In this document: piece after piece, positions 53,895 to 63,554 of the stretch
Numbering within the stretch: the stretch's first letter is position 1
Layout of the letters: every line of letters starts with the position of its first letter
Source: Polymorphobacter_B sp038225475
Lineage (GTDB): Bacteria > Pseudomonadota > Alphaproteobacteria > Sphingomonadales > Sphingomonadaceae
NCBI GenBank assembly: GCA_038225475.1
Contig: JBBRRA010000001.1
Span: 346,124-410,123 of the forward strand
DNA length: 64,000 bases
Direction: 5' to 3'
Program-made: the position numbers and the translations under genes
Notes under the pieces: model-generated
Databases searched by the model: none
The model's input: only the letters and a program-made list of their open reading frames with translations
Told to the model about the DNA's origin: nothing

Positions 53895-55220
53895 CTATTG
53901 CGGCTGGGTGCGATGCTCCGCGTCGTTGCCGCTACGCTGCGGACGATCGACGCGCGCCGGACGCTCGACGGGCGGTGCCGGGCGCGGCTGCGGCGGCGGC
54001 GCGACCTGAACCTGCGGCCGGGCAACAACTGGGGGCGGCGGGGCCATCGGCGGCGGCGCAGCACGCGGACGCTCGCCACCGCCGGGTGCGCCGCGGTTGA
54101 ACATCGCGCCGCCACCACCGTTCGGCGCATCTCCCCGACCACGCTCGCCGCGAGCGCCCGGCACTGGCGCATTGCCACCGGTGGCCGGCTGGAATGCCTC
54201 GGCGCGGCGACGGTCCCAATAAGGCCGCGTCGCGTCCGGGGCCGGCGGACGGTTCAGCGCGGCATCGTCGCGCGGCGCCTGACGCCCGCCCTGCGATTGC
54301 CACGGCGAACCCGTCGCGACCACGGGCGGGGTGACGCCACGGTCATTACCGGGCCGATCATTGCCACCACGACGATTACCGTCAGGCCGCTGGCCATAGC
54401 CCTGAACCGGATAGCCCGGGCGGCCAAGTGCCGGTTGGCCGTAGCGGACACCGCCCGCGTCGGGCGCACGCGCGCGGTCGTCGCCCGGGCGTCCGCGCGG
54501 GTCGTTGAAACCGCGAGCGTCGCGACCGCGATCACGATCGCGCTCGTGGCCACGGTCGAAGCTGCGGTTGACGATATGGCCGCCCTCGCGCTCGTAATGC
54601 GTGACGTCGCGGGTCCGGCCCCACCATTCGCGGTTGCGGCTGTAAGGCAGGATAACCGTCGTTACCGACCGGCCATAAAGATAGCCGCGCGGTACATAGA
54701 CCCAGCTCGGTTCATACCATTGGTCATAGCCGTAACTCGCAAACCCGCCGAAGCCGAAGCCGATGCTGATCTGCGGCGGCAGCGGTGCCCAGCCGGCGTA
54801 TTCGTCGCCGTCGCGCCACGCGACCCAGCCCGGACCCCAGACGGTGTCGGGCACCCAGACCCAGCCGAAACGCTGGTCAAAGCCCCAGCGGCCATAGTGA
54901 TAGGTCGCCCAGCCCCACGGTTCATCGCTTCGCCAGACGCGGCCGAATTCGGCAGTGTCCTCCCAACGACCGATCGTGAACGGTCGCCAGTTGCGATCGA
55001 CCGACGGCTGCCACGCCCGGCCCCACCGCGTTTCGACCCAGCGGCCATAGCGCGACAGCGGCTCGTAAAAAGCCTCGACCGAGCCGATCTGCTGGCCGTC
55101 CTCATATTGCTGCTGCGCATAGCCGTCCTGCGGATATTGCGGCGGATACGGCGCATATTGCGCACTTGCAGCCACCGAACTGGCCAATAAAGCCGCCGCA
55201 AACAGGCGTTGAACGATCAT
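53895..55220 (-). CDS. DUF6600 family exported Trp/Arg-rich protein
   Basis: The 441-residue product has a signal peptide (MIVQRLFAAALLASSVAASA). Residues about 45-190 are rich in Trp, Gly and Tyr (SRYGRWVETRWGRAWQP, WGWATYHYGRWGFDQRFGWVWVPDTVWGPGWVAWRDGDEYAGWAPLPP), the pattern of DUF6600-type proteins. Residues about 215-441 are low-complexity, dominated by Arg, Gly, Asp and Pro, ending in a Pro-rich basic tail. It probably sits in the periplasm or envelope. Function is unknown. The low-complexity part is likely disordered. Confidence 0.85.
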   Translation of the reverse strand: MIVQRLFAAALLASSVAASAQYAPYPPQYPQDGYAQQQYEDGQQIGSVEAFYEPLSRYGRWVETRWGRAWQPSVDRNWRPFTIGRWEDTAEFGRVWRSDEPWGWATYHYGRWGFDQRFGWVWVPDTVWGPGWVAWRDGDEYAGWAPLPPQISIGFGFGGFASYGYDQWYEPSWVYVPRGYLYGRSVTTVILPYSRNREWWGRTRDVTHYEREGGHIVNRSFDRGHERDRDRGRDARGFNDPRGRPGDDRARAPDAGGVRYGQPALGRPGYPVQGYGQRPDGNRRGGNDRPGNDRGVTPPVVATGSPWQSQGGRQAPRDDAALNRPPAPDATRPYWDRRRAEAFQPATGGNAPVPGARGERGRGDAPNGGGGAMFNRGAPGGGERPRAAPPPMAPPPPVVARPQVQVAPPPQPRPAPPVERPARVDRPQRSGNDAEHRTQPQ

Positions 55221-55300
55221 CGAGCGACCTCCCTGCCGGTGAGCCGCACCGGAACGCGCGCTCGATTTACCCGAGTCGCACTTTCGGCAGCATTAACGCC

Positions 55301-58300
55301 TTATTCGGCGGCGAGTTTCGCCTCCGGCAGGGCAGGCGTGGGGGGACGGCGACGGGCGCGGCGGCGTTCCGCAAGGCTTTCGATCCCCAGATAGACCACT
55401 GGCGTGATGAACAGCGTCAGCACCTGACTGACCATCAGTCCGCCAAGCACCGCGATGCCGAGCGGCTGCCGCAGTTCCGCGCCCGCGCCGATCCCCAGCG
55501 CCAGCGGCAGCGCGCCGGCGATTGCCGCAAACGTCGTCATCATGATCGGGCGGAAGCGCTGCAGACAGGCCTCGCGAATGGCGCGCGCCGGGGGCCAGTC
55601 ATGCTCGCGCTGCGCACTGAGCGCGAAGTCGATCATCATGATGGCGTTCTTCTTCACGATCCCGATCAGCATGACGACGCCGATGATTCCGATGACATCG
55701 AGCGGCTTGTGGAACAGCGCGAGCGCGGCCACCGCGCCGATGCCCGCTGCCGGCAATCCCGACAGAATGGTGATCGGATGCACAAAGCTTTCGTAGAGCA
55801 CACCGAGGACGATATAAATCACCAGCACGGCGGCAAGGAACAGCCAGCCCATACCCGCTGTCGATGCCTCGAACGCCTGCGCGTTGCCCTGGAACGATCC
55901 CGTCACCGAAGACGGTACCGCAAGATCGCTCAGCGCCGCTTCGATCAACGTCTTCGCCTGGCTCAGCGGGACGCCGGGCGCGAGGTTGAAGCCGATCGTC
56001 ACCGCCGGAAGCTGGCTTTGATGGCTGACCGACAACGGCGCACCTTCGACGATGACATGCGTCACCGCCGACAACGGCACCGTCGCGTTGTTCGCACCGC
56101 GGACATAGAGCGCGTTGATGCTGTCGGGCGTCAGTTGCTGGTCGGCAGCAATCTCGAGGATCACCTGATAACTGTCGACGTCGGTATAGATCGTCGAGAT
56201 CTGGCGCGTGCCGAAGCTGGAATACAGCGTATCGCGGATCGCCTGCACCGGTACGCCGAGCCGCGACGCCGCATCGCGGTCGATGACGACGCGCGCCTGC
56301 TTCGCGCCGCGTTGGTAGTCGGTTGTCACATCCTCGAACCCCGGCGTCGAGCGCAGCCGCGTTTCAAAGTTCGGCGCAAAGCTGTACAGCGCCGCCTGAT
56401 CGACCGAAGCCAGCGTGTACTGGTACAGGTTCGACGACGGCCGCCCGCCGAGCGTTAGATTCTGCGGGATCGTCGGCGACGCTTGCACCCCCGGAATCCC
56501 ACCGAGCTTTTTGCGTAGCCGCGCCATCACCGCTTCCGCGCCGTCGCGTTCGGCGCGCGGTTTCAAAGGCGCGAACATCCGGCCCGAGGTCGCTCCCGCG
56601 CCGGCAAACGAGTTGACGCGCAGCACTGCCGGATCGGCGAGCACGATCTTTGCAACGGCATCCTGTTTGGCGAGCAGCGTCGGGAATGCCGCATCGGGCG
56701 CGACCTCGACGCCGAAGAATATCTGACCCGTGTCTTCGGTCGGAAAAAAGCCCTTGGGAATCGCGCCGAACGCCCAGACCGTCAGCGCGATCGACACGAA
56801 GGTGAACAGGACGATGACCCGGCTGCGTGCCAGCGTCCAGTCGAGCGCGCGGGCATAGCCGTTCTGCAACCGTGTGAAGTTGCGCGTCGACCAGCGTGCG
56901 ACGCGGCTGGGCTGGTGATGGCCCTCCTTAAGGACGCGCGCCGCGATCATCGGTGCCAGCGTCAGCGCAATCACTGCCGAAACGCCGATGGCGATCGTCA
57001 TGGTAACCGCAAACTCGCGGAAAAGCCGCCCGACGATGCCGCCCATGAACAGCAACGGGATGAACACTGCAACAAGACTGACCGAGATCGACACGACGGT
57101 GAACGAAATCTCGTTGGTGCCGGTCACCGCCGCAATGCGCGGGCGCTCGCCGCGCTCGATATGGCTGACGATATTTTCGAGCACCACGATCGCATCATCG
57201 ACGACGAAGCCCGTCGCCAGCGTCAGCGCAAGCAGGCTGAGGTTGTCGAGGCTGAACCCCGCCAGGAACATGCCCGCGAACGTCCCGACGGCGGCGACCG
57301 GCAGGATAACCGCGGGAATCAGCGTCGCGCGACCATCGCCGAGCACGAGGTAGATCACCAGAATGACCAGCAGCGCGGTGCCGACCAGCGTCAGCTGCGC
57401 GTCGCTCACCGAATGGCGGATCGACTGCGAGCGGTCGACCACAACGTCGATCGTGGTGTTCGCCGCCAGCGTTTCGCGGATCTTGGGAAGCAGCGCATTC
57501 AGGCGGTCGACAAGCTCGACGACGTTCGAGCCGGGCTGCCGCTGAATGCCCATCGTCAGCGACGGGACGCCGTTCAGCTTGCTGCTGCCGCGCAAATTCT
57601 CGAACGAATCGAGCGAGGTGGCAACATCGGCAACGCGCACCGGCAGGCCGTCTTTATAAGCGATGATAACCTGCGCAAAGTCGCCGGCGTGTTTCATCGT
57701 GCCGGTTGCATCGAGCGTGTACGACCGCGGCCCGTTTGCGATCACACCGACCGCGGTGTTGCTGTTCGCCGCGGCGACCGCCGTGCGCAGATCCTCCGGC
57801 GTCAACCCGCGGCTGCTCAGCGCCTGCGGATCGAACTGAATCCGCACCGCGAACTTGCGCGAGCCGTAAACATTGACCTGGCTGACGCCCGGCAGCGTTG
57901 CGATGCGCGGAATGATCGTCGTGTCGGCCAGCGTCTGCAGCGCGCTCAGCGGCACTGTCGGATCACGAAGCGACAGGATGACCACTGCCTGATCGGCCGG
58001 ATTAACTTTCTGAAATGACGGCGGCGACGGCATCTCGGTCGGCAAGCGGCGCGCGACCGCCGACAACGCGCTTTGCACGTCGAGCGCCGCACCGTCGATG
58101 TTACGGTCGAGCGCGAATTGGACGTTGATCTGCGTGCTGCCGGTCGAACTCGTCGAAGTAATCTGGTCGATGCCGGCGACTGTCGACAGCTGACGTTCGA
58201 TCGGGGTCGCAACCGCGCTGGCCATCGTCGACGGGTTGGCCCCGGGCAGGCTCGCGCTGATCTGGATCGTCGGGAAATCGACCTGCGGCAATGCCGATAC

Positions 58301-58399
58301 GGGCAGCTGACGATAGCCGAACACGCCCGCCATGATAATCGCGAAGGTCAGCAGAATCGTCGCGACGGGGCGCTCGACGGCGGCACGAACCCAGTTCAT
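55301..58399 (-). CDS. RND efflux permease, third system (MdtB/MdtC-like)
   Basis: The 1032-residue pump starts MNWVRAAVERPVATILLTFA. It carries ATGFVVDDAIVVLENIVSHIERG for proton relay, FMGGIVGRLFREFAVTMTIAIG, and ATININ-type periplasmic loops; the opening RQLPVSALPQVDFPTIQISASLPGA matches the MdtB/MdtC/MuxB branch. The C-terminal half has VMLIGIVKKNAIMMIDFALSAQ with the key Lys. It is a single permease, whereas the enterobacterial system uses two. It overlaps its adaptor gene by four bases. Confidence 0.96.
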   Translation of the reverse strand: MNWVRAAVERPVATILLTFAIIMAGVFGYRQLPVSALPQVDFPTIQISASLPGANPSTMASAVATPIERQLSTVAGIDQITSTSSTGSTQINVQFALDRNIDGAALDVQSALSAVARRLPTEMPSPPSFQKVNPADQAVVILSLRDPTVPLSALQTLADTTIIPRIATLPGVSQVNVYGSRKFAVRIQFDPQALSSRGLTPEDLRTAVAAANSNTAVGVIANGPRSYTLDATGTMKHAGDFAQVIIAYKDGLPVRVADVATSLDSFENLRGSSKLNGVPSLTMGIQRQPGSNVVELVDRLNALLPKIRETLAANTTIDVVVDRSQSIRHSVSDAQLTLVGTALLVILVIYLVLGDGRATLIPAVILPVAAVGTFAGMFLAGFSLDNLSLLALTLATGFVVDDAIVVLENIVSHIERGERPRIAAVTGTNEISFTVVSISVSLVAVFIPLLFMGGIVGRLFREFAVTMTIAIGVSAVIALTLAPMIAARVLKEGHHQPSRVARWSTRNFTRLQNGYARALDWTLARSRVIVLFTFVSIALTVWAFGAIPKGFFPTEDTGQIFFGVEVAPDAAFPTLLAKQDAVAKIVLADPAVLRVNSFAGAGATSGRMFAPLKPRAERDGAEAVMARLRKKLGGIPGVQASPTIPQNLTLGGRPSSNLYQYTLASVDQAALYSFAPNFETRLRSTPGFEDVTTDYQRGAKQARVVIDRDAASRLGVPVQAIRDTLYSSFGTRQISTIYTDVDSYQVILEIAADQQLTPDSINALYVRGANNATVPLSAVTHVIVEGAPLSVSHQSQLPAVTIGFNLAPGVPLSQAKTLIEAALSDLAVPSSVTGSFQGNAQAFEASTAGMGWLFLAAVLVIYIVLGVLYESFVHPITILSGLPAAGIGAVAALALFHKPLDVIGIIGVVMLIGIVKKNAIMMIDFALSAQREHDWPPARAIREACLQRFRPIMMTTFAAIAGALPLALGIGAGAELRQPLGIAVLGGLMVSQVLTLFITPVVYLGIESLAERRRARRRPPTPALPEAKLAAE

Positions 58400-59508
58400 G
58401 CGGCGCGCCCGCCAACCGCGGCCCCACGAATGCGAACCTTGTCGCCCGGCTTGAGCTTGGCGAGCGAATCGATCACCACATGCGTGCCCGGCGCGAGCCC
58501 GCTGGCAAGGTAAACCCGGCCGTCGGCCCGCCCGGCGATCGAGACTTTGGTAAGCGCGACGGCAGCGTCAGCTCCCACCGTCCAGACATATGTGTAATCC
58601 TGCGCATTCTGAACCGCCGCCTCGGGCACGGCGAGATAGCGATGGCCCTGCCCCAGCGGCACATCGAGGTCGACCAGCGCGCCCGGCCAAAGCTCGCTGC
58701 TGCCGTTGGAGAATTGCGCCTTTGCCGCAAGGCTGCCGGAGGCGGCATCGACATTGTTGTCGAGAAACACCAGCTTGCCGGTCGCAAGCGGGGCGGCGCT
58801 ATCGTGGACGCGCGCCGTGACCGCGACGGCACCGCCACTCATGGCAACCCGTAACGGCTGGATTTGCGCGGGCGGCACGGCAAAGCGCACGAGGATCGGC
58901 GACAACTGGTTGACGGTCACCAGTGGCGTCGTGTCGCTCGCGCGGACTGTTGCCCCAAGCTTATAGCCGATCTCGCCGGTACGTCCCGACACCGGCGCCG
59001 TGATCGTCAGATACGACATCGCCGTTTCGGCGGCGTTGAGCGTCGCGCGTGCACCGCCGATGCCTGCAGCCGATGTCGCCGCTGCCGCCTGTTTGAGCTC
59101 GATCGTCGCTTTCGACACAAAGCCGTTCGCAACCAGCGCCTGCGAGCGTTTCAGATCGGCAACTGCTTGGGCATTGGTGGCGGCGGCGCTGGCCAGCGCG
59201 GCGCGGCTTTGCGCGATTTGAGCGCGCACGGCTCGGTCGTCGAGCCGGAACAACGGCTGCCCGGCGCGCACCATATCGCCTTCATGGAACAGGACAGCGG
59301 TAATCTCGCCGTCGACGCGAGTTCGCACGGCGACCGATTGCAACGGCTGAACCGTACCCAGCACCGTCAACTGCGGGACAAAATCGGTTGCCTGCGCCGC
59401 TTCGACGCCGACCGCCAGGCGCGGCTTGGGCGGCGGTGGCGCTTTCGAACTGCAGCCGCCAAGCATGCCGGTAGCAGCAGCCGCGATAAAAAAGATGCGT
59501 GTGATCAT
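58396..59508 (-). CDS. RND efflux periplasmic adaptor, third system (MdtA-like)
   Basis: The 370-residue lipoprotein has signal MITRIFFIAAAATGMLGGCS with lipobox LGGC (Cys19). The adaptor core reads VLGTVQPLQSVAVRTRVDGEITAVLFHEGDMVRAGQPLFRLDDR, an alpha hairpin with SQALVANGFVSKATIELK, YLTITAPVSGRTGEIGYKLGATV for the second lipoyl half, and a beta-barrel with VFLDNNVDAASGSLAAKAQFSN, as in MdtA. It is first gene of the pair with the permease. No outer-membrane factor follows, so it likely borrows one. Confidence 0.95.
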   Translation of the reverse strand: MITRIFFIAAAATGMLGGCSSKAPPPPKPRLAVGVEAAQATDFVPQLTVLGTVQPLQSVAVRTRVDGEITAVLFHEGDMVRAGQPLFRLDDRAVRAQIAQSRAALASAAATNAQAVADLKRSQALVANGFVSKATIELKQAAAATSAAGIGGARATLNAAETAMSYLTITAPVSGRTGEIGYKLGATVRASDTTPLVTVNQLSPILVRFAVPPAQIQPLRVAMSGGAVAVTARVHDSAAPLATGKLVFLDNNVDAASGSLAAKAQFSNGSSELWPGALVDLDVPLGQGHRYLAVPEAAVQNAQDYTYVWTVGADAAVALTKVSIAGRADGRVYLASGLAPGTHVVIDSLAKLKPGDKVRIRGAAVGGRAA

Positions 59509-59631
59509 GGTCCGCCAGGCTGGGAGGGCAGGTTACGACGCCGCGACTACAAGATTATCGCGGCCACCGCTCGTTAAAACTTTGAATTGCGCCACGCCAG
59601 CCGCGACATGCTGCCGCAAGCCTGTGTCCTG

Positions 59632-60021
59632 TTAGATCAACAGGGTGCCGCCACCGCGTTCGGTCACCAGTCGGCCGATCGCATCGAACAGGTCTTGCAT
59701 GGCAACGGGCTTGAGCAACAGCTCGTCGGCGCCAGCCGCAAGGCATTCCTCGCGCAGATTGGGCGTCGTATCGGCGGTCACGACGATGACTGGCAGATTG
59801 GCCTTCGCATCGGTGCGCGCCCGGATGTGGCCGATGGCAGTCAGGCCGTCCATGCCGGGCATCCGAAGATCCATCAGGATAATGTCGAAGGTCATTTCGT
59901 CGATCATCTGCAACCCGGACAATGCCTCGGGAGCCTCGGTCATATCGACCCCGCCGACGCGGAGCATGTCCCGTACGACACGGCGGTTCATGGCATCGTC
60001 TTCGACGAACAAGACCTGCAC
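59632..60021 (-). CDS. stand-alone response regulator receiver protein
   Basis: The 129-residue CheY-like protein has the full phosphorylation site: acidic pocket VEDD at residues 6-9, phosphoacceptor Asp51 in DIILMDLRMPGMDG, switch Thr in VIVVTAD, and Lys104 in ELLLKPVAM. No output domain is present, as in DivK. The start is GTG at 60021. It lies 64 bases downstream of the hybrid histidine kinase and is the probable phosphoryl acceptor of that kinase. Confidence 0.94.
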   Translation of the reverse strand: MQVLFVEDDAMNRRVVRDMLRVGGVDMTEAPEALSGLQMIDEMTFDIILMDLRMPGMDGLTAIGHIRARTDAKANLPVIVVTADTTPNLREECLAAGADELLLKPVAMQDLFDAIGRLVTERGGGTLLI

Positions 60022-60085
60022 TATCGATCCCCCTGCCGGTTAGCTAACCCAACTCGGCACGTCTGTCGCCTGCTCGTTGCAACCA

Positions 60086-62566
60086 TCACGGAACTGTAAC
60101 CACATTACTCTTGACCAATACGGCGGGTTCCAACGCGGCGAAACATTCTGCCAGCCGCGATGCCAGTTCGGAACCCGTCACCGGCTTGCTAATCACCTGA
60201 TAGCCCGCCGCCCGCAAGGGGGCGAGTTCTTCCTCGATCGCATTGGGCCACAAAACCACTAGCCGGGCAGGCAAGTGCCGCGTTGCTGCAGCAAGTTCCC
60301 AGAGATCACTGTGCTCCGCCGGTTCGGCATGCAGCGCAGTCGCGTCGACCAGCACAATGTCGACCGCCTGCCCGTGCGCCCGTTCGACCACGGCGGCAAA
60401 ATCTGCACCCACGGCGAAGCTCGCGACACAAGGCGTCAGCACGGCGTGCAGCACGCCTTGCACAATCGGATTCGCCCCGACCAGCAGCAGCCTTGCCCCG
60501 GCCAACCCGTCGGCAGCGTGGTCGCCACGATCCGCCGCCGACAGGACGCGCGAAACGCGCTGGCACGGCAAGCTGAGGGTGAATGTCGATCCGATATCGA
60601 CCTCGCTCGCCACGCCGATATCGCCGCCCATTGCGCGCGCCAGCGTCTGCGAGATCGCCAGCCCAAGCCCGGTGCCGCTGAACCGACGCGTCGTTCCGGC
60701 ATCGAGCTGACGGAATTTTTCGAAAATCAACTCGAATGCCGCAGGCGGTATGCCCATGCCGCTATCGGTCACTGCAATCTTCAAATGTTCGCCGTCGCCA
60801 CCATGCTGCGTGCTGACATGCACCTTTACGCTGCCCGTTGCGGTGAATTTGATCGCATTCGACAACAGATTGGACAGGATCTGCTGCAAACGCCGACCGT
60901 CCACGAGCACACGTTCAGGACAATCAGGCCGATCGAGCGTCAGCACCAGCCCCTGCTCGGCAGCTCGCCCCTGCCAAAAAGCTACGACCTCATCGAACAG
61001 CCGTGGCAAGTCGGTTTCGATCGCGTGGATTTCGAGCTTGCCAGCGTCGAGCTTGGCGAAATCGAGGATATCGTCGATCAGCGCGCGCATCGCCTCGCCG
61101 GCACCCTGCACGAGCGTAATGCGCTCGCGCACCATGCCGGTCACCGATCGGTCGGCAAGCAGAATTTGCGTCATGCCTAGGACGCCATTGAGCGGCGTGC
61201 GAATCTCGTGGCTGGTCGTTGCGAGGAATTGCGACTTGGCCAACAGCGCTTCGGTCAGTTCGGCATTGACTACCGTCAACCGGTTGTTTGCCGCCCGCAC
61301 CCGGTCACGGCTGCGCCGCAACGACCGCAGATTGATCATCAGCGCCACGAGTCCGATGCTGACGACGAGCAGCAGCGAACCGAGGATCAACAGATTCTGA
61401 CGGGCCTGTAACCGGTTCAAAGCGATATCGCGCTGCAACTGACCCGCCTTGAGCATCGCGATCCGGCCGTTCTGATTGGCGAAATCGAACTGCGCAGCCA
61501 TCAGCGACGCATTGGTCGACGCCGCCAACGCCCGCCCTTCATCGTCGAGGCGCTTGAAGATTTCGAGGTGTCGCAACGCCGCCGGACCATCACCCTCGAG
61601 CTTGTAGGCCTGGTATGCCGTCCATTGAACGCGGCGGTATAGCTGCGTTGCCGCGTCTGGACCGGCGTCAGCGAGCGCGGCTTCGGCAAGGTGCGTGGCG
61701 GCGCGCGGTTGCTTGCGCGCCAACGCCAGTTCGGCAGCGGTGCCGATCACCAGCGGACGATACCCCGCCGATTCGGGCTGCCCGGAAAGTTTCATGGCGC
61801 GCGCCAGCGACTTTTCGGCGGCGGCGAGCTCGCCGGTGCCGATCTGCGCCAGCGCGAGGTTATTCAAACTTTTCAGCTGTTGGCGCGGCAGCGCCAGCGT
61901 CGTCGCCAGCGCCAGCGCGCGCTTGAACGCCAGCTCGGCATCGGCATATCGATCGAGTTCGTAGAGCGCATTGGCCTGATTGTTGGCGTTCGAGAGCGCC
62001 AGTTTCGGATCGTTGGGGAAGGTCTCCTCGGCGAGGCGATAATAATAGAGTGCGCGGTCGCTATTGCTGGCAGCTTTATAGATTGAGCCAATATCCTGCA
62101 GCGCGATCGCCTCACTACGCGGTTCCCTTACCGTCGCGAAAATACGGTACGCAGAAAGATAATCTTGCAACGCTTGCGGCGCGTTGCCCGTGGTGCTCGC
62201 GATACCCGCGCGTGACAGCAGCAAGTCACCCTGCAGTTTGATCGGGGGTTGCAAATCGCCGACGGCGAGGAGAGCGGCGCTGACGATAGGCGCTGCTGCG
62301 TCGGCGTTATTGAGGCGGATCATCGCCTCCGCCCGCACCCATTCTGCCGTCGCTACCGCAATTCGCTGCGCTTCCGAAGCCGGCTGGCGGCGCGCCACTT
62401 GCTCCACTGCACCGGCAAGCTTTAGCGCAACGGCCGGGTCGACCAGCATCGCGGCCTTGGCTTCGTCAATCGTGGGCGCTGCCGGTATGGCTGGCACTGC
62501 GAAAGCCGCGACCGGCAGCAGCAATGCCAAACCAACGATCCCCAGCAAGCGCCCCGGCCCCCGCAT
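60086..62566 (-). CDS. TPR-sensor hybrid histidine kinase with degenerate receiver
   Basis: The 826-residue protein has a signal or first membrane helix (LGIVGLALLLPVAAFAVPA), a periplasmic TPR-like region (about 30-380; ALQDIGSIYKAASNSDRALYYY, NNLALAQIGTGELAAAEKSL), a membrane helix (about 390-410), then dimerisation H-box TSHEIRTPLNGVLG with His near residue 452, and the ATPase with N-box QQILSNLLSNAIKF, SGMGIP and TGLGLAIS. A C-terminal receiver-like domain (about 690-815) keeps Asp in DIVLVDATAL and Lys in VISKPVT but has LLLVGANP where the acidic pocket should be. It shares an operon with the EAL gene upstream. Confidence 0.92.
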   Translation of the reverse strand: MRGPGRLLGIVGLALLLPVAAFAVPAIPAAPTIDEAKAAMLVDPAVALKLAGAVEQVARRQPASEAQRIAVATAEWVRAEAMIRLNNADAAAPIVSAALLAVGDLQPPIKLQGDLLLSRAGIASTTGNAPQALQDYLSAYRIFATVREPRSEAIALQDIGSIYKAASNSDRALYYYRLAEETFPNDPKLALSNANNQANALYELDRYADAELAFKRALALATTLALPRQQLKSLNNLALAQIGTGELAAAEKSLARAMKLSGQPESAGYRPLVIGTAAELALARKQPRAATHLAEAALADAGPDAATQLYRRVQWTAYQAYKLEGDGPAALRHLEIFKRLDDEGRALAASTNASLMAAQFDFANQNGRIAMLKAGQLQRDIALNRLQARQNLLILGSLLLVVSIGLVALMINLRSLRRSRDRVRAANNRLTVVNAELTEALLAKSQFLATTSHEIRTPLNGVLGMTQILLADRSVTGMVRERITLVQGAGEAMRALIDDILDFAKLDAGKLEIHAIETDLPRLFDEVVAFWQGRAAEQGLVLTLDRPDCPERVLVDGRRLQQILSNLLSNAIKFTATGSVKVHVSTQHGGDGEHLKIAVTDSGMGIPPAAFELIFEKFRQLDAGTTRRFSGTGLGLAISQTLARAMGGDIGVASEVDIGSTFTLSLPCQRVSRVLSAADRGDHAADGLAGARLLLVGANPIVQGVLHAVLTPCVASFAVGADFAAVVERAHGQAVDIVLVDATALHAEPAEHSDLWELAAATRHLPARLVVLWPNAIEEELAPLRAAGYQVISKPVTGSELASRLAECFAALEPAVLVKSNVVTVP

Positions 62567-62573
62567 CGCCGAC

Positions 62574-63554
62574 TTATCCCGTCGCTGCAGTAACAGGCTC
62601 GCGCATCGTCCGGCGCCAAAAGGCCAAGGGCGGATTGAGCGTCGGTACCGCGCTCGCCAGGGTCGGAACATAGTCGCGCAGGAATGTCTCGAGCGCGTCG
62701 ATCGTCAGTGCGGGGCTGATCAGGAAGCCTTGCGCGAAATCGCAGCCCATGACGCGCAGCAGCGCCAGCGCTGCGGGACTTTCGACGCCCTCGGCGACGA
62801 CCTGCAAATCGAGTGCATGGGCCAAATCGATCGTCGACCGGACGATCAGCGGGTCGCGGTTGCTCGTCGTCATGCCGCTGATGAACATTTTGTCGATCTT
62901 GAGCTCCTGCGCAGGCAGCTCCTTCAGATAAGCGAGCGACGACATGCCCGACCCATAGTCATCAATCGAAATCGCAATGCCGTGATCGGTCAGCCGCTTG
63001 AGGTTGGCGAGCGCAAGACCGGAGTTCTCGATAAACACGGTTTCGGTGATTTCAAATCCAATCCCGCCGTGGCCCGCATCCGTCATCGCGCAGACTTCGC
63101 GGACAAAATCGGCATTGGTCAGCAAGCCGGCAGATACATTGATATGAACCGAAATAACTTTGCCCGCCGCAGCAAGGCGCTTCTGATCGACGAGGGCGCG
63201 GCGCAACACCCAGATCGTCAGCTCACGGATCCGGCCATGGCGTTCAGCCAGGGGGATCAGCACATCGCGCGCGATTGTGCCGAATTCCGGATGCTTCCAG
63301 CGCACCAGCGCTTCGACGCCGTCGATGGCATCTGTCCGGAGCCGCAACTTGGGCTGATAGGCCAGATAGACATCTTCGCCTGCCAATGCCCCGGTCAAAT
63401 CCTGCAACAGCGCCTGCTGCTGCGATTCAGCCAGCCGCCGTGCCAGCGTTGCCGCATCGTGCAGCGGAAGCGCGAGCCGCAGCAGCGCCCACGCGCCGCC
63501 GCACAGCACGATCGTGCCGAGATAGAGAAAGAAATAGGCGTTCATCGAATGCAT
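62574..63554 (-). CDS. EAL-domain cyclic-di-GMP phosphodiesterase
   Basis: The 326-residue membrane-anchored protein has an N-terminal helix (AYFFLYLGTIVLCGGAWALL) and a complete EAL domain. Catalytic residues appear intact: EAL at 81-83 in GVEALVRWKHP, HINVSAG, FEITETVF, SIDDYGSG, ELKIDKMFI, VVAEGVES and DFAQGFLIS. It should hydrolyse cyclic-di-GMP to pGpG. ATGs at 63554 and 63545 are both possible starts. It is seven bases upstream of the histidine kinase gene, so kinase, response regulator and EAL protein form one signalling unit. The sORF array lies divergently, 270 bases away. Confidence 0.93.
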   Translation of the reverse strand: MHSMNAYFFLYLGTIVLCGGAWALLRLALPLHDAATLARRLAESQQQALLQDLTGALAGEDVYLAYQPKLRLRTDAIDGVEALVRWKHPEFGTIARDVLIPLAERHGRIRELTIWVLRRALVDQKRLAAAGKVISVHINVSAGLLTNADFVREVCAMTDAGHGGIGFEITETVFIENSGLALANLKRLTDHGIAISIDDYGSGMSSLAYLKELPAQELKIDKMFISGMTTSNRDPLIVRSTIDLAHALDLQVVAEGVESPAALALLRVMGCDFAQGFLISPALTIDALETFLRDYVPTLASAVPTLNPPLAFWRRTMREPVTAATG

